The translations under genes were made by a program, and so were the position numbers. Source: an uncultured Opitutales bacterium (GTDB lineage Bacteria; Verrucomicrobiota; Verrucomicrobiia; Opitutales; Coraliomargaritaceae). From it: a stretch of DNA of 57,023 nucleotides. The notes under the pieces were generated by a model. It saw nothing but the letters and a program-made list of their open reading frames with translations. It was not told the DNA's origin and did no database searches. The stretch spans positions 1 to 57,023 of the forward strand of contig CALKBZ010000039.1 in assembly GCA_937775295.1 (NCBI GenBank), read 5' to 3'. This document shows, piece after piece, positions 28,100-37,900 of the stretch. How positions within the stretch are numbered: the first letter of the stretch is position 1; each line of letters begins with the position of its first letter.

Positions 28100-28680
28100 T
28101 CGTAACAATCAGATTCTAGGCGGACTCATCAGCCACAAGAAAACACGAAAGGGTAGGGCTAGGCTATCACCAAGCGCTTGTGCGAAATACTTGACGGATC
28201 AATCAAGTTAACAAGTTAACTGAGTGTCGGTAGCACTTTTCACTTTTTCATGCCTGTATATTTTCATGCAGAGTTTGAGTCGATCGTAGCGCCAGGATCC
28301 AACGAGCGGTCGGTGGTTAAATTTAGTGGTATAATTGAGTCGATCTGACTGGCTAGAATTATTAAGTGAGTGATACTAACATTCTTTAGAGTAGGGGGAT
28401 CTACCTGCAATATTAGAGGTTTAATTTTTCGATTAATCTCAGTTATTAGGATCTTCATGTGCTCGTTAAAGGTGTGCGTAATGGCAATTTCTATTAATCG
28501 GGTGTGTTCTCGTCACCAGCAGCGAGGGTGTAATGAATTTTCGGATAAATTAACTTAATGGAGCTTTTTTACTACGTAAAGGAGTAGTTTTTTAGCAAGT
28601 AAATATGCTATGTTGTGTTTTTAATAACTACTATTCGATAAGTCGGAGATGTATTCCTAAAACAATAAAGTTAACACAAC
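28100..28680. other. leader region of the heme island
   Basis: About 580 bases from the left 658-bp repeat to the first gene. No convincing gene is present. Minus-strand frames of about 60 codons lack motifs. It must hold the promoter for the PEP-CTERM gene at 28681. I see AT-rich sequence just upstream but no recognisable Fur box on inspection. Confidence 0.5.
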
Positions 28681-29423
28681 ATGACTACACATTTACTCAA
28701 ACTAACTGCCACACTACTAATGGCAGCCTCTAGCGCACACGCAATCATTTCGATCCCAAGCGCATTTGCAGACGCTTCCGATTTTTTAAAATTTAACCGC
28801 GCCGATCGTGAATATGAGGGTTGGGGGAACCTGAATTTAAGCAACCCCGCCATCAAAGATTATGGCGGCCATACCCTGGATTCAGCGCATGGCCCAGTGC
28901 GATCGGCTCCAACACGGCCGACTCTACTGGTAACGCAGACTATAATAAAAAAACTGGTGCTGGATATGCTGCACGCAGCAGTATCTATTCTCCGTCTGTC
29001 GGCAGCTTTAGTATTAGCAACTCCGTCGAGAGTTTGGACGACGTCAACACAGTCATCTTCCAATTCGATGCGGGGCTGAGAGGCACATGGACAAACTACG
29101 TCGCAACTCTAAACTACAATGGTGGAAGCCAAGGCTTAACAGCCGACTTCTTCGCTCTTACAAACGGAAGCTTTACTAATCAATTTGGCGGCTATTCGTC
29201 CAACATACTCTTCCAGTGGGACCTAAGTAGCATCGGGGAGCCCATTCGCGAATACGTCATCAACTATGATGTTGCCGCGCATACATCGACCTATGCACTT
29301 CAGCTCGATAGCAGTGAAGCGGAATTGTCAGTCTCGATCGTCCCAGAACCTGCTGCCTATGGATTGCTTGCCGGAATCGTTGCACTTACTGGCTGTGTGG
29401 CTCGTCGACGCCACGGCAAGTAG
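28681..29423 (+). CDS. secreted PEP-CTERM protein, frameshifted
   Basis: The first frame gives a signal peptide (MTTHLLKLTATLLMAASSAH) and mature start to KDYGGHTLDS. Around 28880 the coding frame shifts to FSAWPSAIGSNTADSTGNAD and runs to the C-terminal sorting signal VPEPAAYGLLAGIVALTGCV with RRRHGK. PEP-CTERM tails are recognised by exosortase and attach proteins at the envelope. Its FQWDLS, YVINYDVAAHTS and LQLDSSEAELSV match the next protein, so the two are paralogues. The position ahead of a heme receptor suggests a surface heme-binding or hemophore-like role (inference). A single indel near 28880 needs checking. Confidence 0.75.
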
Positions 29424-29454
29424 CCACACCCGCATAGTTTTCGATACTGAAACG

Positions 29455-29480
29455 CCGGACTAAATTGTCCGGTTTTTTTT
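29455..29480 (+). terminator. rho-independent terminator
   Basis: CCGGAC (29455-29460) pairs with GTCCGG (29467-29472) across TAAATT and is followed by eight Ts. It sits 32 bases after the PEP-CTERM stop codon and would separate that gene's transcript from the rest of the heme operon. Confidence 0.85.
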
Positions 29481-29534
29481 GGCGGCATTGGCTTGTCCGC
29501 GCTATCTTAAAAAAAAAATAAACGAAGCTGAACA

Positions 29535-30368
29535 ATGCACAAACACCTCTACACTCAACTCATACTAATCACTGTTTGCATGGCGTCGCAGGCATTGCAG
29601 GCGCAGTGGGATGGCTTTAGTGAGCCTGTATACGGTGGAACCACTCAGTATTCCGAATGGGAACATTTCATTACCACCAAAAACGCCAGACCCGACATTG
29701 CCGATGGCACCAGCGGCACACTGACGGAAACCACTGGTGAGGGATTCCCCTCCTCGACACTCAATATCTACAGCTTTTCACTGGACACTCAATTTACCAT
29801 TGCAGGCAGCTCAGCGAATGACCTTGGCCAGCTTAATCTCCAATTCGTAATCTGGGGCGCCCCAGACTATCTAAAAATTTCGCCAAAATTTAGTATCGGC
29901 AGCTCAGAGACATTCTTAGCAGCCAATACCTTTAGCAATTCCTCCGAAGGCAGCATCTATATCCAGGGACGAGGTGATATCGCGATCACCGTCTTTAGTT
30001 TTTTTTGGGATTTGAGCGGATATGTCGTCAACGACTACCAGATTGATTTTGGTTTGGCTGTGCACACTAGCCTGGACAAAGTCCGGGTCGACACCAGCAC
30101 TGCCACGCTTTCGCTGGAGTCCGAACCCATCGTTCTAATTAATATCACAACGTCCATTGTGAATGGCGAAATAGTCCTGATCTTCCCCACGCACATTGGC
30201 AATAATTACCAGATCAAATGGACCAGCGACCTGACCACAGCCGTAGAGGTCGCAACATGGAACGACCTTGGTCCATTGATCGCAGGCGACGGAAACACTC
30301 AGCAGATAGTCGACCCGGTAAGCAGTGAATCTAGTCAGCGGTTTTATTCGATTATCATTTCTAACTAA
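29535..30368 (+). CDS. secreted protein, paralogue of the upstream PEP-CTERM protein
   Basis: A 277-residue protein with a signal peptide (about 1-23, ending ALQAQ). Its central region (NIYSFSLDTQFTIAG, FFWDLSGYVVNDYQIDFGLA, VHTSLDKVRVDTSTATLSL) aligns with the PEP-CTERM protein upstream. It lacks the PEP-CTERM tail. Instead it ends in a domain with VNGEIVLIFPTHIGNNYQIK and WNDLGPLIAGDGN, typical of C-terminal beta domains in verrucomicrobial secreted proteins. It lies 26 bases before the heme receptor gene. I do not recognise the family; a surface or soluble heme-binding role is inference. Confidence 0.75.
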   Translation: MHKHLYTQLILITVCMASQALQAQWDGFSEPVYGGTTQYSEWEHFITTKNARPDIADGTSGTLTETTGEGFPSSTLNIYSFSLDTQFTIAGSSANDLGQLNLQFVIWGAPDYLKISPKFSIGSSETFLAANTFSNSSEGSIYIQGRGDIAITVFSFFWDLSGYVVNDYQIDFGLAVHTSLDKVRVDTSTATLSLESEPIVLINITTSIVNGEIVLIFPTHIGNNYQIKWTSDLTTAVEVATWNDLGPLIAGDGNTQQIVDPVSSESSQRFYSIIISN

Positions 30369-30394
30369 TTAAAATATATAAAGTTAATATAATC

Positions 30395-32606
30395 ATGCAT
30401 CAGACTACCTACATTCTACTCTTCATGGTGATAGCATTCCTGCAGGGGGCGGAGCTTCCAGAGCAAGAAGTACCGGTCTTACAGCTTCGGGAGATCACCC
30501 TGATAGGCACTCTGACCGAAAGTGAGTTGATGAAAACCCCTGGCAGTATCACCTCGATCGACTTCAACCTGTTCGATCGGCAAGGAGTCAATAATGCTGG
30601 CGATGTGGCCCGCTATCAGCCCGGAATTTCAATCCCTTTTGAATTCAGCGGAGGCGACTCATTCGTGCCTTACCGTGGCAGCGGATTCACCAATTACCGC
30701 ATGCGCGGCGTAGAGGGTAATCGTGTGCTGTTAATGATCGATGGTATTCGACAGCCCGCACAAATCGAAGGCGCGGGCGGTAATGGCCGCGACTACTTTG
30801 ATCCCGGCATTTTCGAACGGGTCGAGATTCTCCGCGGCTCGGGGTCGACACTCTATGGTAGCGATGCCATGGGTGGTGTAGTGACTTTTGAAACACGCTC
30901 TCTTGAAGATGAGCTCGAAAGTTCTGCACGCCCATGGCTGCTCTACAATCGTTTAGGATTTCAGAGCGCCAACAGCGAATTCAGTCATTTGATCAATGCA
31001 GGTCTGCGTGAAGGTGATTGGTATGTCACTGTCAGTAATGCTCTACGCAGTGGGGAGGAAACTCAAAACGACAAAGGCGGTATCGATGCCAATCCACTCG
31101 ATTCTTTCAGCGATCATGTGATCGGCAAGGTCAGCTATCGCAACGACAATGCACAGGAGCTAACCTTTACCGCGAGAACACTTTACTCGCGACCAAGAGA
31201 CTAACCTGAATAGCCTCAAAGCTAGCGGCAATGGCGTGACCTCGCTACAAACTGTGCTCGCTGAGAACATCGCCGACGACAGGCGCACGCGCTACAGCGT
31301 AGAATTCGAAGACGCAAACGTACACGCATTTTGGGACAACCTATCGGCAAAACTATACTACCAATACTCGAATACGAACACAACGACCAACACACAGACG
31401 CGCGTTGGAAACATCACCTCCCGCGACCGGACGGACGAAATTCGCTTCGCTCAAAATACGCTGGGTTTTTCTGCCGAGTTCACTAAAGAATACGAGGGAT
31501 TGGGCTTCGAACATAGCTTCATCTACGGCATTGAGAGCTCGGCTGAAAATGCACAGAACGATTTCACTCGTACAGATCGCGCTTTCGGGGCCAGCGATCC
31601 AGTGGATCGCCCGGCATTCGACGAAGCAGACCTAGGTCGCTACGACTTATTTCTTCAGCACTTGTCGACGAATGATCGCTGGCTTTTTCAGGCAGGACTG
31701 CGTTGGGGTTACTACGAAATCCTGCCGAAAAATAGTGCCGCGTTTCTGAACCAGGCGAACGCCCCCGAAGCATCCCCCGACTACAGCAAATCCTCGATCT
31801 CACCCAGTGCATCCATCCAGTATGAACTCAGCGAAAAAATGGTTCTCTGGGTGCGCTACGCCAAAGGAATCCGCAATCCTGGGGTCGAAGATTATGTCGG
31901 GTTTTTCAACCATTCCACGACGGGTGCGTTCTTCAGGCAAATCCCGAATCCGGATCTGAAAGAAGAGACCAGCGACTCCTTCGATCTGGGGATCAAATAT
32001 GCCAGCGAATCCTTAGAGGTCGAACTCACCACCTACTACACGCTCTACAATGGTTTCATCTCGATGGAGACCGTAGGGCAAGCCGTCGGGCCGCCGATAA
32101 CTGAAATTAAGCAAGCACGCAATATCGGTGAAGTGGACATCTATGGAGTCGATTTACGTACCGATTATCAGCTGAATAAACTCGGCGATGCATTTAGCGG
32201 CTACAGCACTGGATTTAATTTGAGTTGGGCTGATGGGCACAACAAAACAACGGATGACAATGTGAATACGGTCGATCCCATTGAAGCAGTGCTGCACGTC
32301 GGCTACGATTCAGTCGACGCCGAAAAACCTTGGGGCCTCCGCCTCTACGGCACTTACCGAGCCGAAAAGCAAGATGCCACGAAAGACTACGCATTCTATG
32401 TGCCTGGTTCCTCTTTCGTGCTCGATCTGACGGGATATTGGATTGTCTCTGAAAATATCAACCTGAACTTTGGTATCCGTAATTTAACTGACGAACGTTA
32501 CTGGATCTGGAGCAGCTCCAGCAGTTCCTATCACGCCTCAGCGACTTCGGAATACAGTGCCCAGCCGGGAATCAACGGCTTCCTATCCCTCAGCTTCAAA
32601 CTTTAA
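30395..32606 (+). CDS. TonB-dependent heme/hemoglobin-type receptor, frameshifted
   Basis: Outer-membrane receptor likely importing heme. The first frame (30395-31204) has a signal peptide, then the plug with RMRGVEGNRVLLMIDGIRQP, GNGRDYFDPGIFERVEILRG and STLYGSDAMGGVVTF. It stops at TAA 31202. The barrel continues in another frame (ETNLNSLKASGNGVTSLQTV) to a terminal FLSLSFKL at 32606. One base near 31185-31200 restores a protein of about 735 residues. GNRVLLMIDGIRQ is characteristic of hemoglobin/transferrin/lactoferrin receptors. It is followed directly by hmuTUV. The shift could be real or an error. Confidence 0.85.
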
Positions 32607-32638
32607 TCAACACATACAAACACAGTGCATCTCCACCA

Positions 32639-33502
32639 ATGAAACAATCCATACCCAATAAATTGAGCCGATCCCTTATGTCGATTGCGCTAACCGCTAG
32701 CTTTCTATCTGCTGATGCAGCAACACGTATCGTCACCGTCGGCGGTGCTGCCACTGAGATTGTCTTCGCACTGGAGCGAGGTGATGACGTCGTAGGTGTC
32801 GACCTATCCAGCACCTTCCCCGAATCAGTGAGAGACTTACCGCAAGTCGGCTACGTGCGTAGTATTTCGGCAGAAGGCGTGCTCGCTCTCGAACCCACTA
32901 AAATTATTAGTACTGCCGATATTGGTCCAGCCAATTCCTTGGAACAAATACAAGCCAGTGGTGTGCCAACAAGTGTGATCCCTTCGCCCAGCTCGCCTGA
33001 GGAATTGTATGAAGCCATCGATCTCCTCGGTAACGAACTGGATCGATCTGAAGCTGCGTACGAATTGAAATTGCAAATTCAATCACAGCTAAATCGTATT
33101 GAAACTTTGGATACAAAACCTAAAGTTGTATTCTTCATGAGCAGTCAGGGAATCGGTAATTTGAACGCTGCCGGACGTGGGACCAAGGCAGCTTCCATTA
33201 TCGAACTTGCAGGGGGCGTGAACGTAATCAACAGCCATGCTGGATATAAAAGCATTTCGCATGAAGCGCTCGTCGCATTGCAGCCTGATATTATTTTGAT
33301 CGGGCTGGCGGAAGGTATGCCACACAATGAAATACGCATCCTCGACAAAGTGATCAACAACCCTGTCTGGCGAAACGTGCCAGCTGTGCGTGAGCGACGG
33401 GTGCACATCGTCCCGCTCGGACGGACCTTAGGTTTTGGTGTTCGTCTAGGCGATGCCACTTTGGAACTCAATCAACTGTTCGCCGAGGCCCCTTCGACGT
33501 AG
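32639..33502 (+). CDS. hmuT: periplasmic heme-binding protein
   Basis: A 287-residue class III substrate-binding protein with a signal peptide (about 1-28) and two lobes linked by a helix. The opening RIVTVGGAATEIVFALERGD and VGYVRSISAEGVLALEPTKI match HmuT/ShuT, where a tyrosine in this loop (here Tyr72) ligates heme iron. It delivers heme from the receptor to the HmuUV transporter. The stop codon directly abuts the hmuU start. Confidence 0.9.
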   Translation: MKQSIPNKLSRSLMSIALTASFLSADAATRIVTVGGAATEIVFALERGDDVVGVDLSSTFPESVRDLPQVGYVRSISAEGVLALEPTKIISTADIGPANSLEQIQASGVPTSVIPSPSSPEELYEAIDLLGNELDRSEAAYELKLQIQSQLNRIETLDTKPKVVFFMSSQGIGNLNAAGRGTKAASIIELAGGVNVINSHAGYKSISHEALVALQPDIILIGLAEGMPHNEIRILDKVINNPVWRNVPAVRERRVHIVPLGRTLGFGVRLGDATLELNQLFAEAPST

Positions 33503-34558
33503 ATGCAACGTAGCGCCACAAAGCGAAATTGGAAACGGCCTGTGGTCGTCATAGGCTGGATCGCTGCAGGACTTTTACTGTCCATGCTTCTAAGTGCCGC
33601 ACTGGGCGATAAATCTATTCCAGCAGAAACGGTCGTTCGGGCTATCTTCGGTATTGAAACGCAGGGACATGCCATCGATGGCATCATCGTGCGCGACATC
33701 CGTGCGCCACGCATACTTACTGCTGTCCTCGTGGGCGCAACACTGGCCATCTCCGGTGCCGTCCTACAGGCAATTTTCAGGAATGCACTGGCGGACCCAG
33801 GGCTGATTGGCGTCTCTGCAGGTGGAGCCGCAGGCGCTATTGTGTTTATAGTGTTCGGCAGTTGGCTAATTCCGGTGAGTTGGACATTAGTCCACGAGCT
33901 GGGCATCAATCTTTTTCCAATGGCAGGTGGCATCGGCGTCACCTTATTCGTTTATCGACTGGCACTGCATGAAGGTCGTATCCATGTGACAACAATGCTA
34001 TTGGTCGGGCTGGCAATGAACGCACTGGTTGGAGCGCTGATCGGATACGCAGTCTTTTTCTCAAATGATGATCAGTTGCGCGACTACACCTTTTGGTCAC
34101 TGGGCAGCCTGGCCCGCGCCAATTGGAATATGTTGAGCTGGCTCGCGCCGATCATCATCCTTATAATGGGCGCGCTCCTGTCCTATCGCCGCCAGCTGAA
34201 TTTGCTGCTGTTGGGTGAATACGAAGCAGTCCACCTTGGGCTGGATGTGGAAAAGATCCGCCGCCGTCTCATATTACTCACAGCAAGTGGCGTCGGTCTG
34301 ACAGTCGCTCTTTGCGGCATGATTGGCTTTGTTGGCCTAGTGACTCCTCATCTCTGTCGCTTATTACTTGGGCCGGATCATCGTTGGCTGCTGCCAGCCT
34401 CCGCATTGATGGGAGCGGCCATCCTAGTTTGTGCCGATCTGCTGGCTCGCATCAGTATTCAATATTCCGAGCTTCCTGTCGGCGTGCTGACGGCCACAGT
34501 CGGGGCTCCCTTTTTTCTTTATCTGATCGTTCGGGCCAAGCGCCAAACGAGTATCTGA
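33503..34558 (+). CDS. hmuU: heme ABC transporter permease
   Basis: A 351-residue FecCD/BtuC-family permease with about ten membrane segments. Conserved pieces are IRAPRILTAVLVGATLAISG, FRNALADPGLIGVSAGGAAG, and near the end GFVGLVTPHLCRLLLGPDHR, which forms the coupling helix that meets the ATPase. Start and stop are tightly packed between hmuT and hmuV. It forms the inner-membrane channel for heme. Confidence 0.93.
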   Translation: MQRSATKRNWKRPVVVIGWIAAGLLLSMLLSAALGDKSIPAETVVRAIFGIETQGHAIDGIIVRDIRAPRILTAVLVGATLAISGAVLQAIFRNALADPGLIGVSAGGAAGAIVFIVFGSWLIPVSWTLVHELGINLFPMAGGIGVTLFVYRLALHEGRIHVTTMLLVGLAMNALVGALIGYAVFFSNDDQLRDYTFWSLGSLARANWNMLSWLAPIIILIMGALLSYRRQLNLLLLGEYEAVHLGLDVEKIRRRLILLTASGVGLTVALCGMIGFVGLVTPHLCRLLLGPDHRWLLPASALMGAAILVCADLLARISIQYSELPVGVLTATVGAPFFLYLIVRAKRQTSI

Positions 34559-34559
34559 A

Positions 34560-35363
34560 ATGCTACGCAGCGATAACATTACCGTCAAACGCGGGAATCG
34601 AACCGTGCTACGCCAACTGCATTTTGATCTGCAGCGCGGCGAGCTGATCGCCGTAGTCGGCCCCAATGGATCGGGTAAATCCACGTTGTTGAAAGCGCTT
34701 ACTGGAGAGCTCTCGCTCGCCCGCGGCGAAGTCGAGCTAAATGGCCGCTCCTTAGCAGAGCAGATGCAACGGCCCCATGCCATCGCCCGTTGGCGCGCAG
34801 TCTTGCCCCAGCAAAGTGAGTTGGCTTTCAATTTTCCAGTCATTGACGTCGTCATGATGGGACGTAGCCCACACCTCAGCCAGCAGCAGCCTGCCCTTGA
34901 CCTAGAAATCTGCGAGGCCGCACTTGACCAGGTCGACTGTCTAGAACTTAAAGATCGCTTCTATCAACAACTCTCTGGTGGTGAACGGCAGCGGGTTCAC
35001 CTAGCTCGCGTGCTCGCGCAACTCCACGAAGGACTCGAATCGAAAGGTCCCGCACTGCTATTCCTCGATGAACCCACCGCCAATCTCGACTTAAAGCATC
35101 AGATTCAAATCCTCCAAATTGCTCGTCAGTGTGCCGACCGTGGCGCCGCTGTCTTTCTCGTCCTGCACGACCTGCAACAAGCCCGCGCTTATGCAAACCG
35201 TGTACTCATGCTGAAGGCTGGTCGTTCGGTCGCATTTGGCCAGGCCGCCTCCGTCCTCTCCGCCAAACGAATCGAACGCGTCTTCGATATCCCAGTCGAA
35301 TGGGTGCATCACCAAGGCGCAGCACTTCTCAAATTGAAACACTCATCTGCAACAATACTATGA
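34560..35363 (+). CDS. hmuV: heme ABC transporter ATPase
   Basis: A 267-residue ABC ATPase: Walker A GPNGSGKS at 34-41, Q loop near 84, signature LSGGERQR at 138-145, Walker B LLFLDE at 166-171 and switch His203. It belongs to the FepC/BtuD/HmuV group and powers HmuU. The stop overlaps the next gene's ATG in an ATGA arrangement, so translation is coupled. Confidence 0.94.
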   Translation: MLRSDNITVKRGNRTVLRQLHFDLQRGELIAVVGPNGSGKSTLLKALTGELSLARGEVELNGRSLAEQMQRPHAIARWRAVLPQQSELAFNFPVIDVVMMGRSPHLSQQQPALDLEICEAALDQVDCLELKDRFYQQLSGGERQRVHLARVLAQLHEGLESKGPALLFLDEPTANLDLKHQIQILQIARQCADRGAAVFLVLHDLQQARAYANRVLMLKAGRSVAFGQAASVLSAKRIERVFDIPVEWVHHQGAALLKLKHSSATIL

Positions 35364-35917
35364 AAGAAACCAATAATAACATACCACAAAGCGCGCACTC
35401 GGGCTACGCCTCTCTGCTCTCAGGATTCCAATCCATCCAACTCGGCACCGCATCGATTGAAGGCATTCCAGAAGCCAGCTATGCCCCTGCCGTGATGACA
35501 GAATCGCGCGCCTTTTACATTCATGTGAGTGAACTGTCTAACCACACTGCAAACCTGCGTAATACCCGCAAAGCTTCGGTGCTCCTGATCGAGGATGAAG
35601 AAACCAGCGAGCAAATCTTCGCACGGAAACGAGTCACTTACGCTTGCAACGCCGCTGAAGTGGTACACGAATCAGCCGAGTGGAAGGACGCTATGGAGCG
35701 CTTTGCTGAAAAATTCGGCGCTATTATGAATCATTTAAAAAATATGAAAGACTTTCACCTCATTCGTTTGCGCCCGAATTCCGGTCGACTCGTCGTTGGC
35801 TTCGGGCAAGCCTACGACGTGACAGGCGAACACATGGACGAACTCTGCCATTTGCGTGGCATTGACGGCAAAGGCCACCGCACTGCACCCGTAACTACAA
35901 GCACCACCGCCAGCTAG
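35360..35917 (+). CDS. HugZ/HutZ-like heme-degrading or heme-binding protein
   Basis: A 185-residue split-barrel (PNPOx-like) protein starting at the ATG that overlaps the hmuV stop; the longer frame from 35129 is a shadow of hmuV. Features are SGFQSIQLGTASIEGIPEAS near the start, ESRAFYIHVSELSNHTANLR, and FHLIRLRPNSGRLVVGFGQA, all typical of HugZ/HutZ. These proteins bind or cleave heme to release iron. The usual C-terminal DUF2470 domain is not attached but encoded by the next gene. Confidence 0.88.
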   Translation: MKETNNNIPQSAHSGYASLLSGFQSIQLGTASIEGIPEASYAPAVMTESRAFYIHVSELSNHTANLRNTRKASVLLIEDEETSEQIFARKRVTYACNAAEVVHESAEWKDAMERFAEKFGAIMNHLKNMKDFHLIRLRPNSGRLVVGFGQAYDVTGEHMDELCHLRGIDGKGHRTAPVTTSTTAS

Positions 35918-35923
35918 AGCAAC

Positions 35924-36220
35924 ATGAGCACACCAGAAATTACACTCACCAGCGAGGAAATCGCCCGCATCGTCACGCACATGAACGAGGATCACGCCGA
36001 CTCGGTGCTCGCTTACGCGCAGCACTTCGGCCAGAAGCCTGAGGCCCGCGAGGCTCAGATCCTGACACTCGACTCAAACACGCTCACGATCCAAGTCAAA
36101 ATTGCGAGCGAGTTGCTGAGCATACAGATACCATTCGAGCACCCACTAAAGTCCGCGCATGACGCCCATATGAAAATGATTCAAATGTCAAAAGCCGCCA
36201 AACGCGCATTAAAAGTCTAA
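35924..36220 (+). CDS. stand-alone DUF2470 domain protein
   Basis: A 98-residue protein with VTHMNEDHADSVLAYAQHF at about 17-35, the core of the DUF2470 domain normally fused to HugZ-like heme oxygenases. It starts six bases after the HugZ-like gene. It probably pairs with that protein as a split version of the fused enzyme. The histidines of HMNEDH may take part in heme handling; this is inference. Confidence 0.85.
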   Translation: MSTPEITLTSEEIARIVTHMNEDHADSVLAYAQHFGQKPEAREAQILTLDSNTLTIQVKIASELLSIQIPFEHPLKSAHDAHMKMIQMSKAAKRALKV

Positions 36221-36341
36221 TTAGCAGGGTATTCCGTGATTCTAAATGTTTAACCACAGAGTTGCCTTCAGCGTGCATTAGAAATCTATTCAAATATTTA
36301 CGAAATGCTCCATTCTACTCTCCTGTCAGCTAAGAATGAAT

Positions 36342-36999
36342 CAATTAAGTGCAGAGTAATCGGCTGGACGATTTATCAAATCTTTTCCGCATAAACTGCG
36401 CTCAAAGCCAACTGCCCAACAGTGCCCACAATGCAACGGCTTACTGGTGGGGCGTAAAGTGTCTAGGCGCACTGATAATGATGAAGAACTCTTAGTTTTT
36501 GAGCTCTACTGTACTTCATGTGAATCTATGTTTGGAATTGATGATATTGGCCATGAGGTTGTTACACTTGGATACCCCATTAAGAGCTAGCAAATCGGAG
36601 CTATCAAATCCGTTCGCTCGTCCCTCGCTGGCTGCAGCATGACCCGTACTTTAGCCAGAATAATTGAACGGGAGAAGCGATGAGGTCACACGTTAAAAAT
36701 TAATATCCATTTAGCTCGGAGATGTGTTTTTAGTAGTTAAAAATATGATACATTTAATTCAACGGTTTAACCACTTTCCCCTATTTTTACTCGAAAAGCG
36801 TTTCGTGACCTAGGTTGTTTCACGCAAAATCGAATGACTAAGCCATTAAACCGCGAGAGTGGATGGGAGATTGCGCTGGTAGGGATGGCGCAGAATCTAT
36901 TCATTTGGATGGCGCGTAGTCATTGCGTGCCACGCTACCCCGTCGAGTCTTTCTGTGTCGCAGTCGTGCGTGGTTGAAGGTTCACGCACGCGCTGGCAC
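36342..36999 (+). repeat. 658-bp direct repeat, right copy flanking the heme island
   Basis: Second copy of 27442-28099, same orientation, two differing bases. It begins 121 bases after the DUF2470 stop. Homologous recombination between the copies would excise the 8.2-kb heme segment as a circle and leave one repeat. Confidence 0.95.
36360..36683 (+). pseudogene. zinc-ribbon small protein frame inside the 658-bp repeat (copy 2)
   Basis: This is the same frame as 27460-27783, including the TAG after GYPIKS (36588) and the continuation to TGA at 36681. No ATG starts it. Both copies keep CPQCN and CTSCE. Since the copies are almost identical, this shows recent duplication rather than selection on the frame. 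Confidence 0.45.
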
Positions 37000-37190
37000 A
37001 AAAAAGATCGGCCTAGGGGACGATCAATGCATGCGGAAGAGTGCGTGGCTACAGTTGCGTGCAGGCGGCACATCATTGGACCACCGTGGTGACTCTCCTC
37101 GGTGGAGGCGCAATTGACGTTATCCCGCAAGACGGGACACTTCAAGATGCGTTTAACAACGCTATATTTTAAACAACGACAGGAGCAAAG

Positions 37191-37366
37191 TAGGGCACCT
37201 CCTGAAAAAAAGAAAGCCGTTGTTGTGTCATCGTCGGCTAAGGCGGTTACCCAAGATCCGGTTCACTCTGCCTGGTCGTGTGCCTATGTCCGCTGTGATG
37301 GTAGCTATTTTGATAGTTTGATCACTGACTAAATAGTGGTCATTGCAAAGGCAATGACAGGCCCCC
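37191..37366. repeat. dispersed repeat, copy 1 (RAYT-type end)
   Basis: A block starting TAGGGCACCTCCTGAAAAAA and ending CATTGCAAAGGCAATGACAG plus GCCCCC. It matches 53536-53714 along most of its length and 50785-50881 over its second half. The shared end (ATTGCAAAGATAACGACATG then CCCC in the other copies) has the same layout as the RAYT ends at 50574-50680. It is probably the edge of a second RAYT family. Confidence 0.7.
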
Positions 37367-37380
37367 TGTGGGCTTCAAAT

Positions 37381-37707
37381 ATGACGGGCTGTGTGGTGAT
37401 CATGGCGCTAACGGTGCGTAAGCGGTTGCCGCAAGGGGCGCATTAGCTGACGATGATTAGCGGGTGGGGGCTTTAGGCTGCGAGTCAATATCGCTACCGC
37501 ACGGATACGGTGCTGCCGCTCTCGGATCATGCGGACTATGCCGAACTGCTGGCCTTTGTAGATGCGGTGCATCCGAAGACGGTGTATACGGTGCACGGTT
37601 TGACTGCGGAGCTGGCTGCGCAGCCGCGCCGCCGCGGCCGTGATGCGTGGAGCCTCAGTGGCGATGATCAGCTGGAGTTGCTGAGAGGGGGGGTGTTTAA
37701 ACTCTAA
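37381..37707 (+). pseudogene. MBL-fold exonuclease C-terminal fragment
   Basis: A single reading frame matches the C-terminal third of the protein at 48289-49383: VRKRLPQGAH, LTMISGWGL, then TDTVLPLSDHADYAELLAFV and TVYTVHGLTAELAA. It contains TAG codons at 37444 and 37474, and its N-terminal two thirds are missing. It is dead, and diverged enough that it is not a recent copy. Between this and the right 658-bp repeat only repeat debris is present. Confidence 0.8.
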
Positions 37708-37900
37708 ACGCGGACTTCGTGCTGGCGGCGTGTCCTCCGTAGCTCAGGGGCGAGTGATGGAATATGGCGCAGCAAAGTGAACATACGAGGCTGAGAAGGG
37801 TTCGTGCCATCCGGGGCATGTCCTATTACCTTGTAGGTTGGGTTGAGCGGCTGTTTCAGCCTCAGAAAGGCAGCACGCAAGATCTTTTCGTGAGTCACGG

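Noticed and set aside
35129-35359. Long N-terminal extension of the HugZ-like protein
   Set aside because: The segment is an alternative-frame shadow of hmuV; the ATG at 35360 gives the family N-terminus and a coupled overlap.
27442-36999. Active composite transposon
   Set aside because: The repeats are direct, carry no intact transposase, and no target-site duplication was seen. Recombination between repeats is the simpler reading.
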